64,000 nucleotides of DNA from Cytidiella melzeri (taxonomy: Eukaryota > Basidiomycota > Agaricomycetes > Polyporales > Irpicaceae): the NCBI GenBank assembly GCA_022592445.1, contig JABYQR010000225.1, positions 1 to 64,000 of the forward strand, in the 5' to 3' direction. Shown in pieces: positions 55,134 to 64,000 of this stretch. The translations under genes and the position numbers were made by a program. A model generated the notes under the pieces. The model saw nothing but the letters and a program-made list of their open reading frames with translations, made no database searches and was not told the origin of the DNA. Positions within the stretch are counted from its first letter, which is position 1. The number at the start of each line of letters is the position of its first letter.

Positions 55134-57122
55134 TCAACAAGAGGTGAGGTTTACGAGCACGAGTTGCCTATAATGCTTGATGCGTGTGAGAGCCTTCGTG
55201 AGAAAATCGGCGCAATTGTCGTCTGAACTGCAGTGGAAAATACGAATGGTTCCGTTCGAGACGCGTTCGCGCACAAAGTGATGGCAAATGTCGATATGCT
55301 TAGATCGCGCGTGAAACTGATAGTCTTGAGCAAACGAAATTGCGGCGAGGTTGTCAGTGGAAAGCGTAGTGGGAGTGTCGTCCGCGAGACCGAGTTCTGT
55401 GAGTAAACTGCGGAACCAAATGGCCTCCTTAGTGGCATGAGCGAGGGCGACGTATTCAGCTTCCATAGTCGAGAGGGCAACCGAGCTCTGCTTCTTTGAA
55501 CTCCAGCTAACGATGCCACCTCCGAGGAGGTAGGTGTACCCCGAGATCGATCGTCGGTCGAGTTGATTTTGGCCCCAGTCAGCGTCGCTGAAACCGTGAA
55601 TGATGAAGTTCGAGGTTCCGCCGTAGGTGATACCGAAGTCGCGAGTACCCTTGAGGTAGCGTAAAACGTGTTTGGCGGCAGTCCAATGAGTGGAGGTGTG
55701 TGCTGAGTTGAACTGGCTCAAAGCTTGGACTGCGAAAGAGATGTCGGGACGAGTGCCAACTGCTGTGTACATCAGCGAACCAATAACTTCTTGATAAGGG
55801 ACGTTACTGATTAATTCGTCGTCTGAAGTGGCAGGAACGAGGACGACGTTGACGTCGCGTGGGGTTTGAACGGTGCTGCAAGTTTCCATCCCGAAACGAG
55901 CGAGGATAGTGTCGATGTATCGTTGCTGATGAATTGTAATGTTTTTCTTGTTGCGCTGACGAAAGATTTGGATACCGACGTAAACGGCAGCTTCGCCTAG
56001 ATCCGTAATGTCAAAATACTTCCAGAGGTTGTTTTTGAGAGTTTTGATTGTCTCGAGATCTGTAGATGCCAGGAGACAGTCGTCGACATGGGTACCAATC
56101 AGAGTGAGTTCGGATTTGGTTTGGCGATGGTAGAGGCAAGGATCGGAGTGTGAGGGTGTGAAACCGAGAGTCTTGAGTAAGACCTTGTCGAGTTCGTGGT
56201 GCCAAGCTCTGCCGGCTTGCTTCAAATTGTAAAGCGCCTTCTTGAGCTTGTAGACCCGAGTGGTTCCATCCTCGTAACCGGGAGCCTGCTTCATGAAAAT
56301 CTTCTCCTCGAGGGGGGGATTGAGGTAGGCTCCGACAACGTCGATCTGATGAAGTTCGAGGTTTAAGTAAGCAGTAATGGATATGAGAGTGCGGAAGGTC
56401 TCAAGTCGCATGACAGGTGCATGTGTGGCGAAGAAGTCTTGACCTGGGATTTGCGAGAAACCTTGAGCGACGAGACGCGCTTTGTACTTCAGATCGTTTC
56501 CGTTCGTGTCGCATTTGACTGCGAAAACCCAGCGGCAGCCAATGGCTTTGCGATTGACAGGTAGTTCTGCGAGCGTGTAAGTCCCCAGCTTATTCAGCTG
56601 CGCCATTTCCTTGTCCATAGCCTCCTTCCAAAGAGGCCAGTCGTCGCTCCTGCGAACTTCAGCATATGTTTGAGGTGCGTCAGGATTACTGGCTGCAAAG
56701 CACAGACTTACATCCGGCGCGATTGACTCGTCTCTTTCCGATGGAATCTCCCCCTGTCCCGAAGCTGTGGACACAGGTGTCAATGAAGCTGGACCTGAGA
56801 GTACGGACTCAGCCTGGGCGTGCGCTGCACGAGTCTTGGACTTCAAAGACATGGCACGAAGGGTCCTCTGCGGTCCGTCGTTCAACGCAAGGTAGTCGGG
56901 ACGTTCAATGTGACAACGAGGGCGTTCAGGCGCGGGAGGAGGGATTAATGCGGGCTTGACCTTGACAGGTGTAGTCGGCGGTTGTAACGCGATAGTGGGC
57001 GCTGATGGTGGTGTCGACTGAGCCTGACCAGTAGAATTCTCCCCCTCAAGACCAGGATGGGTCTCGACGACCGGCGCTGTAAGTCCCTTGGTGTTTGGAA
57101 AGATGACCTCGCGCGAGGTCAG
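55134..57122 (-). CDS. pol: Copia pol: RT and RNase H
   Basis: This is an open frame of about 660 codons, continuous with the copia sequence right of Ty3-C. RT blocks include GCRWVFAVK, KARLVAQGFSQ, the HQIDVVGAYLNP block, YGLKQA-like YNLKQAGRAW and the catalytic HVDDCLL. RNase H has FSDADWG, SWSSKKQSSVALS, STMEAEY and the C-terminal ADFLTK. No stop is found in this part. Upstream the frame is cut by Ty3-C at KVLT|SREVIF. The enzyme would be fine on its own, but gag and protease are missing. Confidence 0.88.
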   Translation of the reverse strand: MTSREVIFPNTKGLTAPVVETHPGLEGENSTGQAQSTPPSAPTIALQPPTTPVKVKPALIPPPAPERPRCHIERPDYLALNDGPQRTLRAMSLKSKTRAAHAQAESVLSGPASLTPVSTASGQGEIPSERDESIAPDVSLCFAASNPDAPQTYAEVRRSDDWPLWKEAMDKEMAQLNKLGTYTLAELPVNRKAIGCRWVFAVKCDTNGNDLKYKARLVAQGFSQIPGQDFFATHAPVMRLETFRTLISITAYLNLELHQIDVVGAYLNPPLEEKIFMKQAPGYEDGTTRVYKLKKALYNLKQAGRAWHHELDKVLLKTLGFTPSHSDPCLYHRQTKSELTLIGTHVDDCLLASTDLETIKTLKNNLWKYFDITDLGEAAVYVGIQIFRQRNKKNITIHQQRYIDTILARFGMETCSTVQTPRDVNVVLVPATSDDELISNVPYQEVIGSLMYTAVGTRPDISFAVQALSQFNSAHTSTHWTAAKHVLRYLKGTRDFGITYGGTSNFIIHGFSDADWGQNQLDRRSISGYTYLLGGGIVSWSSKKQSSVALSTMEAEYVALAHATKEAIWFRSLLTELGLADDTPTTLSTDNLAAISFAQDYQFHARSKHIDICHHFVRERVSNGTIRIFHCSSDDNCADFLTKALTRIKHYRQLVLVNLTSC

Positions 57123-57620
57123 TGTCAAGAGTACAACCAAACTCTGTGAAGAGCGAGGAAGTGACGAGAGGGGGAAAGGAACGACGAGCGAACTCGCGTG
57201 GACGATGACGACAAGGGAAAAGATGATGATGAGGAGTGAAGACCCAACGACGAGGGATCAGCCAACAGTGAGCTAAAGACCAGGTTATATTAGTACTGTG
57301 AAGGACTAGGTACAAGGTGGACGTCACCTAAAGACCAGGAGGTAGAATCTGAGGTCTTTAGGGAGCTACAGGGTGGGTTTATATACATCTCAGACAAGGA
57401 CCCCTGGTACCGGGTCTGTACTCCTAACACTGCCGTGGGAACGTATGGTGTGCTATGGTGCGATGTTCTACAATGTTCCACAATGTTCCAGTACTTTCTA
57501 TGATCATGTGACCAGTCTGTCACATGTACTTTGATCACATGCAGTAGCCATGTACCATCGATAAGATAAGATAAGGAAAATAAAAGGAAAAAGAAAAGAA
57601 AAGCATGCATGTTCGTGACA
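57123..57620 (-). repeat. 3' LTR of Ty3-C
   Basis: This is a 498-bp LTR, apparently identical to 60376-60873, with ends TGTCA...TGACA on either strand. Confidence 0.9.
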
Positions 57621-57631
57621 TTACCCCCCTC

Positions 57632-58465
57632 CTAAAGGCCTTTTCTCCGGAAGGCAGGAGTTGAGTCTTTTCCGTCTTCCCACAAGGATACACGTCGTAG
57701 AGTTTCTGAAGGTAATTTCTCAAAATTTTCGTTGATTGGTCGGAAGTTCATCGCCAAGAATAGAGATGCAGCGATTGGCTGTGGAGCTCCTGGGTGTCGT
57801 CTGTGGAAATCTTTTACAGCTTCATCGGCATGAGTGACGTTGGTTGCTGGTTCCCAGGAATTTTCCGATTCTGGGTACCCTTTCCACTTAACACGGTATT
57901 GAAACTCCTTCTTTCGACCGAAGATCCTTGAATCAAGAATCTGTTCTACCTCGTACTCCTCTTCTTCGTCTACCACAATCGGTTCAGGTTCAGGAAATTC
58001 CCGATTAGGGACCAAACTTGCCGTCTTGGCTGGTCGCAACCTATCCACATGGAACACCGGGTGGCGCTTGTCTCGGATGGTAAGCTTAACCCGGTAGTTC
58101 AAATCCCCAATCTTTTCTAAGATCTCATAGGGACCATCTCGTTGTGGTGCTAGCTTTGCCACCGGCTGTTCCTTTGGATGCTTCTCACGTTCTACGTAAA
58201 CCTTATCACCAACTTTAAACTGCGGGGCCTTTGTAACTCCGTGATCGTAGAATCGTTTCATGTGTTCCGCCGTGAGCTGTAGTGCAGCTTTGGCATCTTC
58301 TTGGGCTTCTCGGAGCGCTCGAAGGTGTTCATCTGCTGCGGGAACGTTTGATACTGGATTCAAAGGCACCTGGAACTCCGGTAGATACCCATAGATCAGT
58401 TCGAAGGGAGCCTTCCCGGTGGACAAGTGTACGCGGCTATTAAGCGCAAACTCCGTGATTGGCAA
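57632..58465 (-). CDS. Ty3-C integrase C-terminus and chromodomain
   Basis: This is an open frame of 277 codons. It starts just after the deletion junction with LP-TEFALN and the region following the integrase core (PFELIYGYLPEF). It passes through the GPY/F-type module (GPYEILEKIGDLNYRVKL) and ends with a chromodomain: YEVEQILDSR, QYRVKWKGYPES, NSWEP. The chromodomain would direct integration to marked chromatin. The catalytic core is gone, so it cannot integrate by itself. The C-terminal tail is conserved with Ty3-A. Confidence 0.85.
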   Translation of the reverse strand: MPITEFALNSRVHLSTGKAPFELIYGYLPEFQVPLNPVSNVPAADEHLRALREAQEDAKAALQLTAEHMKRFYDHGVTKAPQFKVGDKVYVEREKHPKEQPVAKLAPQRDGPYEILEKIGDLNYRVKLTIRDKRHPVFHVDRLRPAKTASLVPNREFPEPEPIVVDEEEEYEVEQILDSRIFGRKKEFQYRVKWKGYPESENSWEPATNVTHADEAVKDFHRRHPGAPQPIAASLFLAMNFRPINENFEKLPSETLRRVSLWEDGKDSTPAFRRKGL

Positions 58466-58470
58466 CCAGT

Positions 58471-59205
58471 CTACCCAGTCATCCTGTCTGAAGTAAACCG
58501 GGGCTGGGACTGAGTAGGTCTCGACGTGGTCGACGAGGGAACAGACGGAATTTTCTTCTCCGTTGTTTCTCTGATGCGGGCATACGCAGCCGCCATTTTC
58601 AGAGACCTATCAATCCACCCCTGATAGTTCGTTGGCGGAGCTTCGGCAGTTGCCAATCTACCATAGATGTACTCTGGGAGGCCCTTGATGAAGCGGATCT
58701 CCTTGTCCTTGTCGCTTAATCCGGAGATGCGACCCACGTAGGATTGGAAGTCTGTGACATATGTTCCTACGTCACGCGCGTTCTTCTCCTTCTTCTCAGC
58801 TCCACAGAGCTTCTCCAACTCACGGATAGCAGTATCTTCGGGTGTTGCATCGCCGAAGTACTTCTTGAGCTCAGTTTTAAACTTGGCCCATGTATCGAGG
58901 TTGGCCGGCAAGTTACCGTTGTGGTCAGCCATATGATCCGTGACCGGTATTGCCCATTGGGCAGCCTTCTCTGACAACCGGTAGATTGCTGTCAGGACCT
59001 TGGTTTTTTCATCGGCAATACTGGCGGTCACCCAGTAAGCCTCGCATTGTGACAGGAAACGTTCTAAGTCGCGGCCATGTTCGCCCTTGTATCTATCGGG
59101 CTTGGTGTCATTATTGTTGACCGTGACTTGCAGTCTCGGCATTGCTTGCGTAACTGCAGCTACAATGGCTGCAATCAAGGCAGGATCAACCGCGGGTGTT
59201 GTCAT
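58471..59205 (-). CDS. gag: Ty3-C Gag, truncated
   Basis: This is an open frame of 244 codons with a retrotransposon-Gag capsid-like domain: RYKGEHGRDLERFLSQCEAYW at about residues 38-58, then WAKFKTELKKYFGD and LEKLCGAEKKEKNARD. The zinc knuckle normally near the end is lost at the internal deletion. A short out-of-frame tail ends it at 58471. Confidence 0.8.
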   Translation of the reverse strand: MTTPAVDPALIAAIVAAVTQAMPRLQVTVNNNDTKPDRYKGEHGRDLERFLSQCEAYWVTASIADEKTKVLTAIYRLSEKAAQWAIPVTDHMADHNGNLPANLDTWAKFKTELKKYFGDATPEDTAIRELEKLCGAEKKEKNARDVGTYVTDFQSYVGRISGLSDKDKEIRFIKGLPEYIYGRLATAEAPPTNYQGWIDRSLKMAAAYARIRETTEKKIPSVPSSTTSRPTQSQPRFTSDRMTG

Positions 59206-59547
59206 TGTGATGGGAGTAGTGATGGGGTCGGGAATAATGGGGTTAACAAATGTGGCGTCTGGTGATACCGGTGGGATTTCCGGTATGGCTAAGCTGGTAT
59301 CAACTTCGATTTCTTCCGGAACTCCGACCGTCAGCGGAATTTGACTGTTGTCACAAGGTACGTAACCGGAGTATCGTTGTCCTTGTCTGAAATGACAAGA
59401 GACTACGAACTTTTGACTTCGATTTGGACATGGCTGCTGTTCGCAGACTTCGATATATGCGTGATCCTCCTCGTTATCGTGACAGTCCTGCTGATCGTCG
59501 GGATCAAAGACGTGGAAAAGATTATCGCACTCAATGATTGCTATCTA

Positions 59548-60165
59548 CTACAAAGGAAGTTTCTCAAAGTATCCTCCGTCTGCTACAAACGCAACTCCAC
59601 TCGTAACCTCCGTCAACCTCTTGCGCAATTGTGTGAAGTTAATCTGTCCTACTGACTGCAAGCCCCAGTTCAGTGCTTTGAGCTGGGCGGGCGTGCGCGT
59701 GGAGAGTACTTCCTCCGTGTGTTCTGTGAGGTACAGAAGTTTATCGTTGAGTAGAAGGACTGATTTGACCTGTGAGTCGTTGCGGTCACGGGTAAGTTCG
59801 ATCAAAATCTTGAGGCGTCTAGTGGTGGCCTCGATCTTCGGCTTGAGAATGCCGACTTGGTCTTTGATGGAAAACTTATGGAAATCGAGTGTCACCGGTT
59901 TCTGCGCGTCCGGTCGAGGTGGTGCGGGTGCCCGGGCAATGCGGTCCTTGAGCGATGGTTTCTCAATGTGATCGGCGAGTGTTTGTGCGCGTTCCGTGCG
60001 TGCACGTTTCTTAATAGACTCGTTGTCACGAGCAAACTTTTCGTAGTCGAAGGCTGGGAGTCTGGTGCTGAGAGGGTGATAGTGGGGACGACGTGAGACG
60101 TAGGAGATGACAGCTTCGAGGTCCTTCTCTGTATAGAGGCGAGGACGTCCTTGCTCACGTAGTTC
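59548..60165 (-). CDS. Ty3-C leader ORF (ORF0), unknown function
   Basis: It is related to Ty3-A ORF0 (1905-2639) over nearly its whole length, with a charged N-terminal half, a Pro/Ala linker (about 60050-59900) and a C-terminal block with VGILKPK, FTQLRKR and a YFEKL ending. The frame continues upstream of 60166 to a conserved VPKDIR start region (near 60230) but is interrupted by one TGA, which may be a CGA-to-TGA change. The frame is otherwise open. No known domain. Confidence 0.6.
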   Translation of the reverse strand, partial: ELREQGRPRLYTEKDLEAVISYVSRRPHYHPLSTRLPAFDYEKFARDNESIKKRARTERAQTLADHIEKPSLKDRIARAPAPPRPDAQKPVTLDFHKFSIKDQVGILKPKIEATTRRLKILIELTRDRNDSQVKSVLLLNDKLLYLTEHTEEVLSTRTPAQLKALNWGLQSVGQINFTQLRKRLTEVTSGVAFVADGGYFEKLPL

Positions 60166-60375
60166 TCAGCGAGCTTCAAAGAAGGACTCAGGTACGCGGC
60201 GACGAATGCGTATGTCCTTAGGCACTACAACCACGAAATGAGATGTAAGGTCAAAGGTCCGGGCCAATACAACGTACTGGTAAACCGGGGGGACTAAACT
60301 TTTTAAAACTTTTTGGGGAATAGGGAAGTGTGCGTTTGCGTGACGTCCAGGCGAGCGTACGGAGATTCTACCTAA

Positions 60376-60873
60376 TGTCAAGAGTACAACCAAACTCTGT
60401 GAAGAGCGAGGAAGTGACGAGAGGGGGAAAGGAACGACGAGCGAACTCGCGTGGACGATGACGACAAGGGAAAAGATGATGATGAGGAGTGAAGACCCAA
60501 CGACGAGGGATCAGCCAACAGTGAGCTAAAGACCAGGTTATATTAGTACTGTGAAGGACTAGGTACAAGGTGGACGTCACCTAAAGACCAGGAGGTAGAA
60601 TCTGAGGTCTTTAGGGAGCTACAGGGTGGGTTTATATACATCTCAGACAAGGACCCCTGGTACCGGGTCTGTACTCCTAACACTGCCGTGGGAACGTATG
60701 GTGTGCTATGGTGCGATGTTCTACAATGTTCCACAATGTTCCAGTACTTTCTATGATCATGTGACCAGTCTGTCACATGTACTTTGATCACATGCAGTAG
60801 CCATGTACCATCGATAAGATAAGATAAGGAAAATAAAAGGAAAAAGAAAAGAAAAGCATGCATGTTCGTGACA
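60376..60873 (-). repeat. 5' LTR of Ty3-C
   Basis: Partner of 57123-57620. Inside it, on the minus strand, the sequence continues TTAGGTAGA, similar to the TTAGGTCGA that follows the Ty3-A LTR. Confidence 0.9.
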
Positions 60874-60878
60874 GTAAG

Positions 60879-61448
60879 AACCTTGCGCGATTCAGGTACA
60901 AAATACCTCCAACCAATGGTGGACTCGCGAAGTCCTACGAAAGTGCGCTTCATAGATTTAGCTGCGAGTTTGGAAGATACAACCGTTCAGCAATCCAAGC
61001 CGAATTCGTGAATAGGCGTAAGGTCGGGTTTCTTCTGCCAAAGAGCCTTGAATGGGGTCTTGCCAGGCAGAGCACGAGGAGGTGAGCGGTTCTTCAAGTA
61101 AGCCGCGTACATGACCGCTTCGCCCCAGAGAAACTTCGGCAAGTCGTGCGCAAGAAGCATGGCGCGTGCGTGCTCAATCAGCGTGCGGTTGAGTTGTTCA
61201 GAGACTCCGTTGTATTCGGGGGAGTAGGGCGTGGTGGGTTCGAGACGAATTCCGCGCTTCTCGACGTAGGCTTTCATGTTCCCTTTGGTATACTCCTTGG
61301 CATTGTCGATACAAAGGGTCTTGATGCGACAATTAAGTTGATTTTCAAGCCATGCGTCGAGTTCTTGAAGTTTTGCGGGAATTTCTGCACGGTCTCTCAT
61401 TAGTGCGACCCAGATGAATCGAGATATGCCGTCCGTGAAAGTGGCCAT
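60879..61448 (-). pseudogene. Copia integrase, partly deleted
   Basis: The DDE core is recognisable: SDIWGP (just above 61448), CIDNAKEYTKG and the E in GVSEQLNRTLIEHARAM, then FLWGEAVMYAAYLKNR. The HHCC finger is deleted. One in-frame TGA at 60987-60989 follows EFGLDC. The frame resumes as SMKRTFVGL and reads to the Ty3-C junction at KVLT. Confidence 0.8.
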
Positions 61449-62017
61449 GTAACGATAGCCTTCGATTGCGTGAACAGAGGCAGGTCCCCAGATGTCCGAG
61501 AAGATAAGCTTGCCGATCTCAGATATTTTCCGGAGTGTCTTGGATGGATGACGGAGGCTAGTTCGTGATCGGTATATTTGGGCGTCTGGATAAGATTGAT
61601 CTCCTGCCAGAGAGATTTGATCTTCCGGATTTCTTCCTCGATATCTGATCCTTCGGGGATAGTAGCCCGTAAGAAGCGTCGGCGCAAAACGACAACTGAG
61701 ACAGCTCCTCCGGTTCTGTAGACGTTTGAGAGTGTGTCAAATGCGTCCTTAGAGGACTCAGCTGATATGATGTGTGCCATAACGGCGTTGGAAACACGAA
61801 GACAAATCACAGTGAGTGCCTTCCGATCCTTCTTGGCCCATTCAATGGCCTCGTCTTTGTGTTTTGGAACTTTCTTGTCCCCGGAGGTATACTCCCACAG
61901 ACCCATGTCTGTCAAAATGTCCGATATCTGGACGCGCCAAGTAATGTAATTCTCCGCTCCCCGTAACGGTTCGATGCGGTAAGTCCCCAAGCCTTCATCC
62001 TTATTGGTGGTGGCCAT
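61400..62017 (-). pseudogene. gag: Copia gag (UBN2-type), truncated
   Basis: Start ATG 62017. The UBN2/retrotran_gag_2-like domain has RIEPLRGAENYITWRVQISDI, WEYTSGD and LWQEINLI. At about 61555, after TDHELASV, the frame jumps to unrelated integrase sequence read out of frame. The zinc knuckle and protease are missing. Confidence 0.8.
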
Positions 62018-62173
62018 AGTGTCGATCTAATCGCAAGATCTTGATGGAGATAAGTGGGTAGATAGTAGATAGGCCTACAGGCGTAATGCCGACGTACTGT
62101 CGCCTAGACCAAATGGAGTATAAGCAAGATCTTGAGTAATTCAAGTGATGATGGAGTGATCCTTCAGAGCGCG

Positions 62174-62185
62174 GGGCTCATAACC
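62174..62185 (-). promoter_or_regulatory. Copia primer-binding site
   Basis: Next to the 5' LTR the minus strand reads GGTTATGAGCCC. Its complement GGGCTCATAACC contains CAT AAC, which looks like the anticodon region of a tRNA-Met. Copia elements are known to prime from a cleaved half of initiator tRNA-Met at that region. Confidence 0.6.
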
Positions 62186-62569
62186 TTTTGTTGAGCAGGG
62201 TCGGAGCATACCGAAGGGGGGCGGAAATGCGAATGAAGAGATAATGATTTGAGTCGAATATAGCGAGTATTTATAGGTTTTTACAAGTGGAATACGAGAG
62301 GGGCTTTAGACAGAGACTTCGAGTGGTACAAGTACAGTGAACGAGGGATCAGGCACGAGAATACAGGAGCGTAGCGGATAACACGTATATGGAAGGTGAA
62401 GAATGTAAAAAGAATCAGACAACACGAGAGTGAAACAGGTGCGGGAAAAATATAAGAAAAACATGAGAAACGGAAATCGAGAACAGGCACCGGAAATAAA
62501 AAGAAAAGGAGTACATGCGTATTTTTCGGATGGGCGCATCAAAGCGGAATGGTGCGTAAAATCACAACA
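62186..62569 (-). repeat. 5' LTR of copia element
   Basis: 384-bp partner of 54743-55126, ending at the CGATT duplication. Confidence 0.9.
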
Positions 62570-62838
62570 CGATTGAGGTACGACGAGGCGGGGGCGGTGA
62601 ATCCTGAGTGTGGGAGCATACTAGTGGTCGCGATCCGAGGCCGACGCGCGGCTATATCCCTTACCAGATCGGACCTCGGACCTCCGGGACCTGTTATGTC
62701 CCCTCAGAATTTCGGTCCTCGGCGGGAATTTTGGCCTTTATATCCCCAAAAATTTCGGACGTACCGCCTTCAAAAGGTCGATTTATGTCCGGCGCCTAAT
62801 ATGAGCTCTCTGAGAGCATTCCGGGGGCCTATAGGAGC

Positions 62839-63904
62839 CGTTTTCCGTTGGTGCCACGATTCGTTGCGCTTGAAGCAACTGCTGCAAGCCTAACAAATCA
62901 GGTTTATACTACTGTTAGATTGTGCATGCAACGCACCTTGAACTTCATCTCGAGCAGTGCTTTCTCTCGACGATATCACAGACGATGGCTGCATCCCAGC
63001 ACCTTCATCTTGTCGCTATGAACACATTGGCTCAACGTCTTGCATTCGACCACCGGCAAGAAGGTATTTCATTAGACCAAGGTGAGGCTCAGTGTACATA
63101 CAGCTGGTCTGTGAGGGTAAGTAGATTCAACTCATGGCGAGGCCGACTTCCCGTACGCTTAGCCTTAGCCCTGTCAATGACGGAGTGCAAGGGGTGCCAA
63201 GCGACGTGCAGGATGAAGGTGTCGGCTTCACTTTGTGAACGACATATAAGCGATTGTTTGAAGGCACCTGAGTTGTTTTCGACGAAAGAAAACAGAAGCT
63301 CGCTATAGGCTGTGAAGACTCTGTAGAAATTCAATATTTCAACGAGACCATTACTGTGGCTGTTAGTACAAGAACAATCCTGTGGGACAGCGAAGTAGAG
63401 CAGGCCTTGAGTGCCACACAGTAGTCGTCGAGATCGTTCAGGAAAGCGAGGGCGTGCGAAAAAAAGACATGGAGGTCATTTTGGCGTAGTTTGGTGTTGT
63501 GTTCTTGTGCTTGCGACGGTCAAATTTGTTTTCTCTGGTTTTCGGCAATTTGGTCGCTGTATGAGTGTGTTTGAAGCACCTCAACAACAAACAACATTCC
63601 CCACCTCCTCCCACCATCCACCTCCTCGTCCTCGTCTTCGTCCTCTGCCACAACGACAAGACATGCTCCCAAGATGCCCTTGCTGTCTCCGTCAACACAT
63701 GCAACGTGGCCCGTGCGCGAGCCAAGCATCAAGTTCTCACGGCTGACGTAAGCCAATCCCCTAGTTTGGATGTTACTCTGCAGCTTCGACAACTCGACCA
63801 ACCTCCGTCGTCGGTGCATTCGACGAGCTCCGTCTCATTCCCGCCTCTGCGCAATACACACAGAAGCGTCCGCCACTACGACGTCCCAACAGGAATTCTA
63901 CACC
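62839..63904. other. Intergenic, no supported gene
   Basis: Open frames at 62922-63308 (+) and 63089-63334 (-) overlap and have no features. A plus-strand stretch from about 63560 is Gln/Pro-rich and could be an upstream exon of the gene that may begin at 63905. Confidence 0.4.
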
Positions 63905-64000
63905 ATGGCTCAACAGCCAACGGTGATGCCACAAGAGATGATGCCTCCCCAGCCTCACCAACAACAGATATCTCCACTGCAAAACATCAATACTTACTAC
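63905..64000 (+). CDS. Possible start of a Gln-rich protein, cut by window edge
   Basis: ATG 63905 opens a frame to the window end that is rich in Gln, Met and Pro (MAQQPTVMPQEMMPP and onwards). The preceding CACC fits a eukaryotic start context. Too short to identify. Confidence 0.3.
   Translation, partial: MAQQPTVMPQEMMPPQPHQQQISPLQNINTYY

Larger units (their letters stand above)
57123..60873 (-). mobile_element. Ty3-C: internally deleted chromodomain gypsy element
   Basis: The two 498-bp LTRs (57123-57620 and 60376-60873) look identical base for base. Target sites are GTCAG (57118-57122) and GTAAG (60874-60878), one mismatch in five. The order on the minus strand is ORF0, gag, integrase C-terminus with chromodomain, polypurine tract (57621-57633). 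The end of gag, protease, RT, RNase H and most of integrase are deleted at about 58497. The polypurine tract and LTR ends (TGTCA/TGACA) match Ty3-A. The copy must have been mobilised by enzymes from another element. Confidence 0.9.
54743..62569 (-). mobile_element. Ty1/copia retrotransposon, internally deleted, with Ty3-C inside
   Basis: The 384-bp LTRs (54743-55126 and 62186-62569) differ at about four positions, all near one end. The 5-bp duplication CGATT is exact (54738-54742 and 62570-62574). A polypurine tract lies next to the 3' LTR (CTCCCCCTC on the plus strand, from 55127), and the primer site next to the 5' LTR. The order on the minus strand is gag, integrase, RT, RNase H, which is the copia order. 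The gag C-terminus, protease and integrase N-terminus are deleted at about 61555. Ty3-C is inserted in pol at 57123-60873. Confidence 0.92.
53582..62830. mobile_element. DNA transposon with 14-bp TIRs, split by a copia element
   Basis: The left end AGGCCCCCGGAATG (53582-53595) is the perfect inverse of the right end CATTCCGGGGGCCT (62817-62830). The octamer ATAGGAGC is present on both outer sides (53574-53581 and 62831-62838). Together these define a cut-and-paste element with an 8-bp duplication, as in hAT, P or Zisupton-type elements. Without the copia insert it is about 1.4 kb, too short for a full transposase, so it is non-autonomous. Motifs of the form TTTATRTCC occur inside both ends (53636, 53663, 62737, 62781). 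I see no transposase domain. Its ends differ from the hAT element at 25645. Confidence 0.82.

Overview
This is nuclear DNA of a filamentous basidiomycete, most likely an Agaricomycete. The genes carry many introns of about 50-60 bp with GT-AG (a few GC-AG) ends. The host genes are fungal (PSY2, SCH9, APD1-like, OYE, RNA polymerase I RPA135) and include a DUF6533-type seven-helix protein, a family typical of mushrooms. Retroelements and a hAT transposon fill roughly half of the window. Exon maps were worked out by hand from splice signals, reading-frame continuity and known family sequence. Every multi-exon model that I give with exon coordinates sums to a multiple of three.

Region 1 (1-15591) is transposon-rich. 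A decayed gene with a ubiquitin-peptidase-like Cys box (17-1148) runs into a degraded chromodomain Ty3/gypsy element, Ty3-A (1149-10674). A 1.85 kb solo LTR (7427-9271) is inserted in its pol gene. Ty3-A abuts the 3' remnant of a second gypsy family, Ty3-B (10675-15591). Ty3-B carries an antisense, intron-bearing zinc-cluster gene between two polypurine motifs, and its giant LTR encodes a Cys-rich ORF. The solo LTR belongs to the same family as the Ty3-B LTR.

Region 2 (15592-18460) holds a broken DUF4336-like hydrolase gene and sequence without recognisable genes.

Region 3 (18461-53573) is the host gene block. In order it has PSY2/PPP4R3 (-), an EVE-domain THYN1 homologue (+), a nucleolar FKBP prolyl isomerase (-), a complete hAT transposon with an open 1028-aa transposase (25645-29815), a DUF6533 membrane protein (+), NUP98 (-), RPA135 (+), an Apd1-like [2Fe-2S] protein (+), SCH9 kinase (-), an Old Yellow Enzyme (-) and a small Tim17-like membrane protein (-). 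A 2.5 kb direct tandem duplication has copied the whole kinase-coding half of SCH9. PSY2/THYN1 and NUP98/RPA135 are divergent pairs with short shared promoters. The host genes cover growth signalling (SCH9), ribosome production (RPA135, nucleolar FKBP), nuclear pore function (NUP98) and phosphatase 4 regulation (PSY2).

Region 4 (53574-62838) is a three-layer nest. A 1.4 kb DNA transposon with perfect 14-bp inverted ends and a perfect 8-bp target duplication was entered by a copia element (5-bp duplication). The copia element was in turn entered by a chromodomain Ty3 element, Ty3-C. Both retroelements are internally deleted but have almost identical LTRs. Region 5 (62839-64000) has only the possible start of a Gln-rich gene at the right edge.
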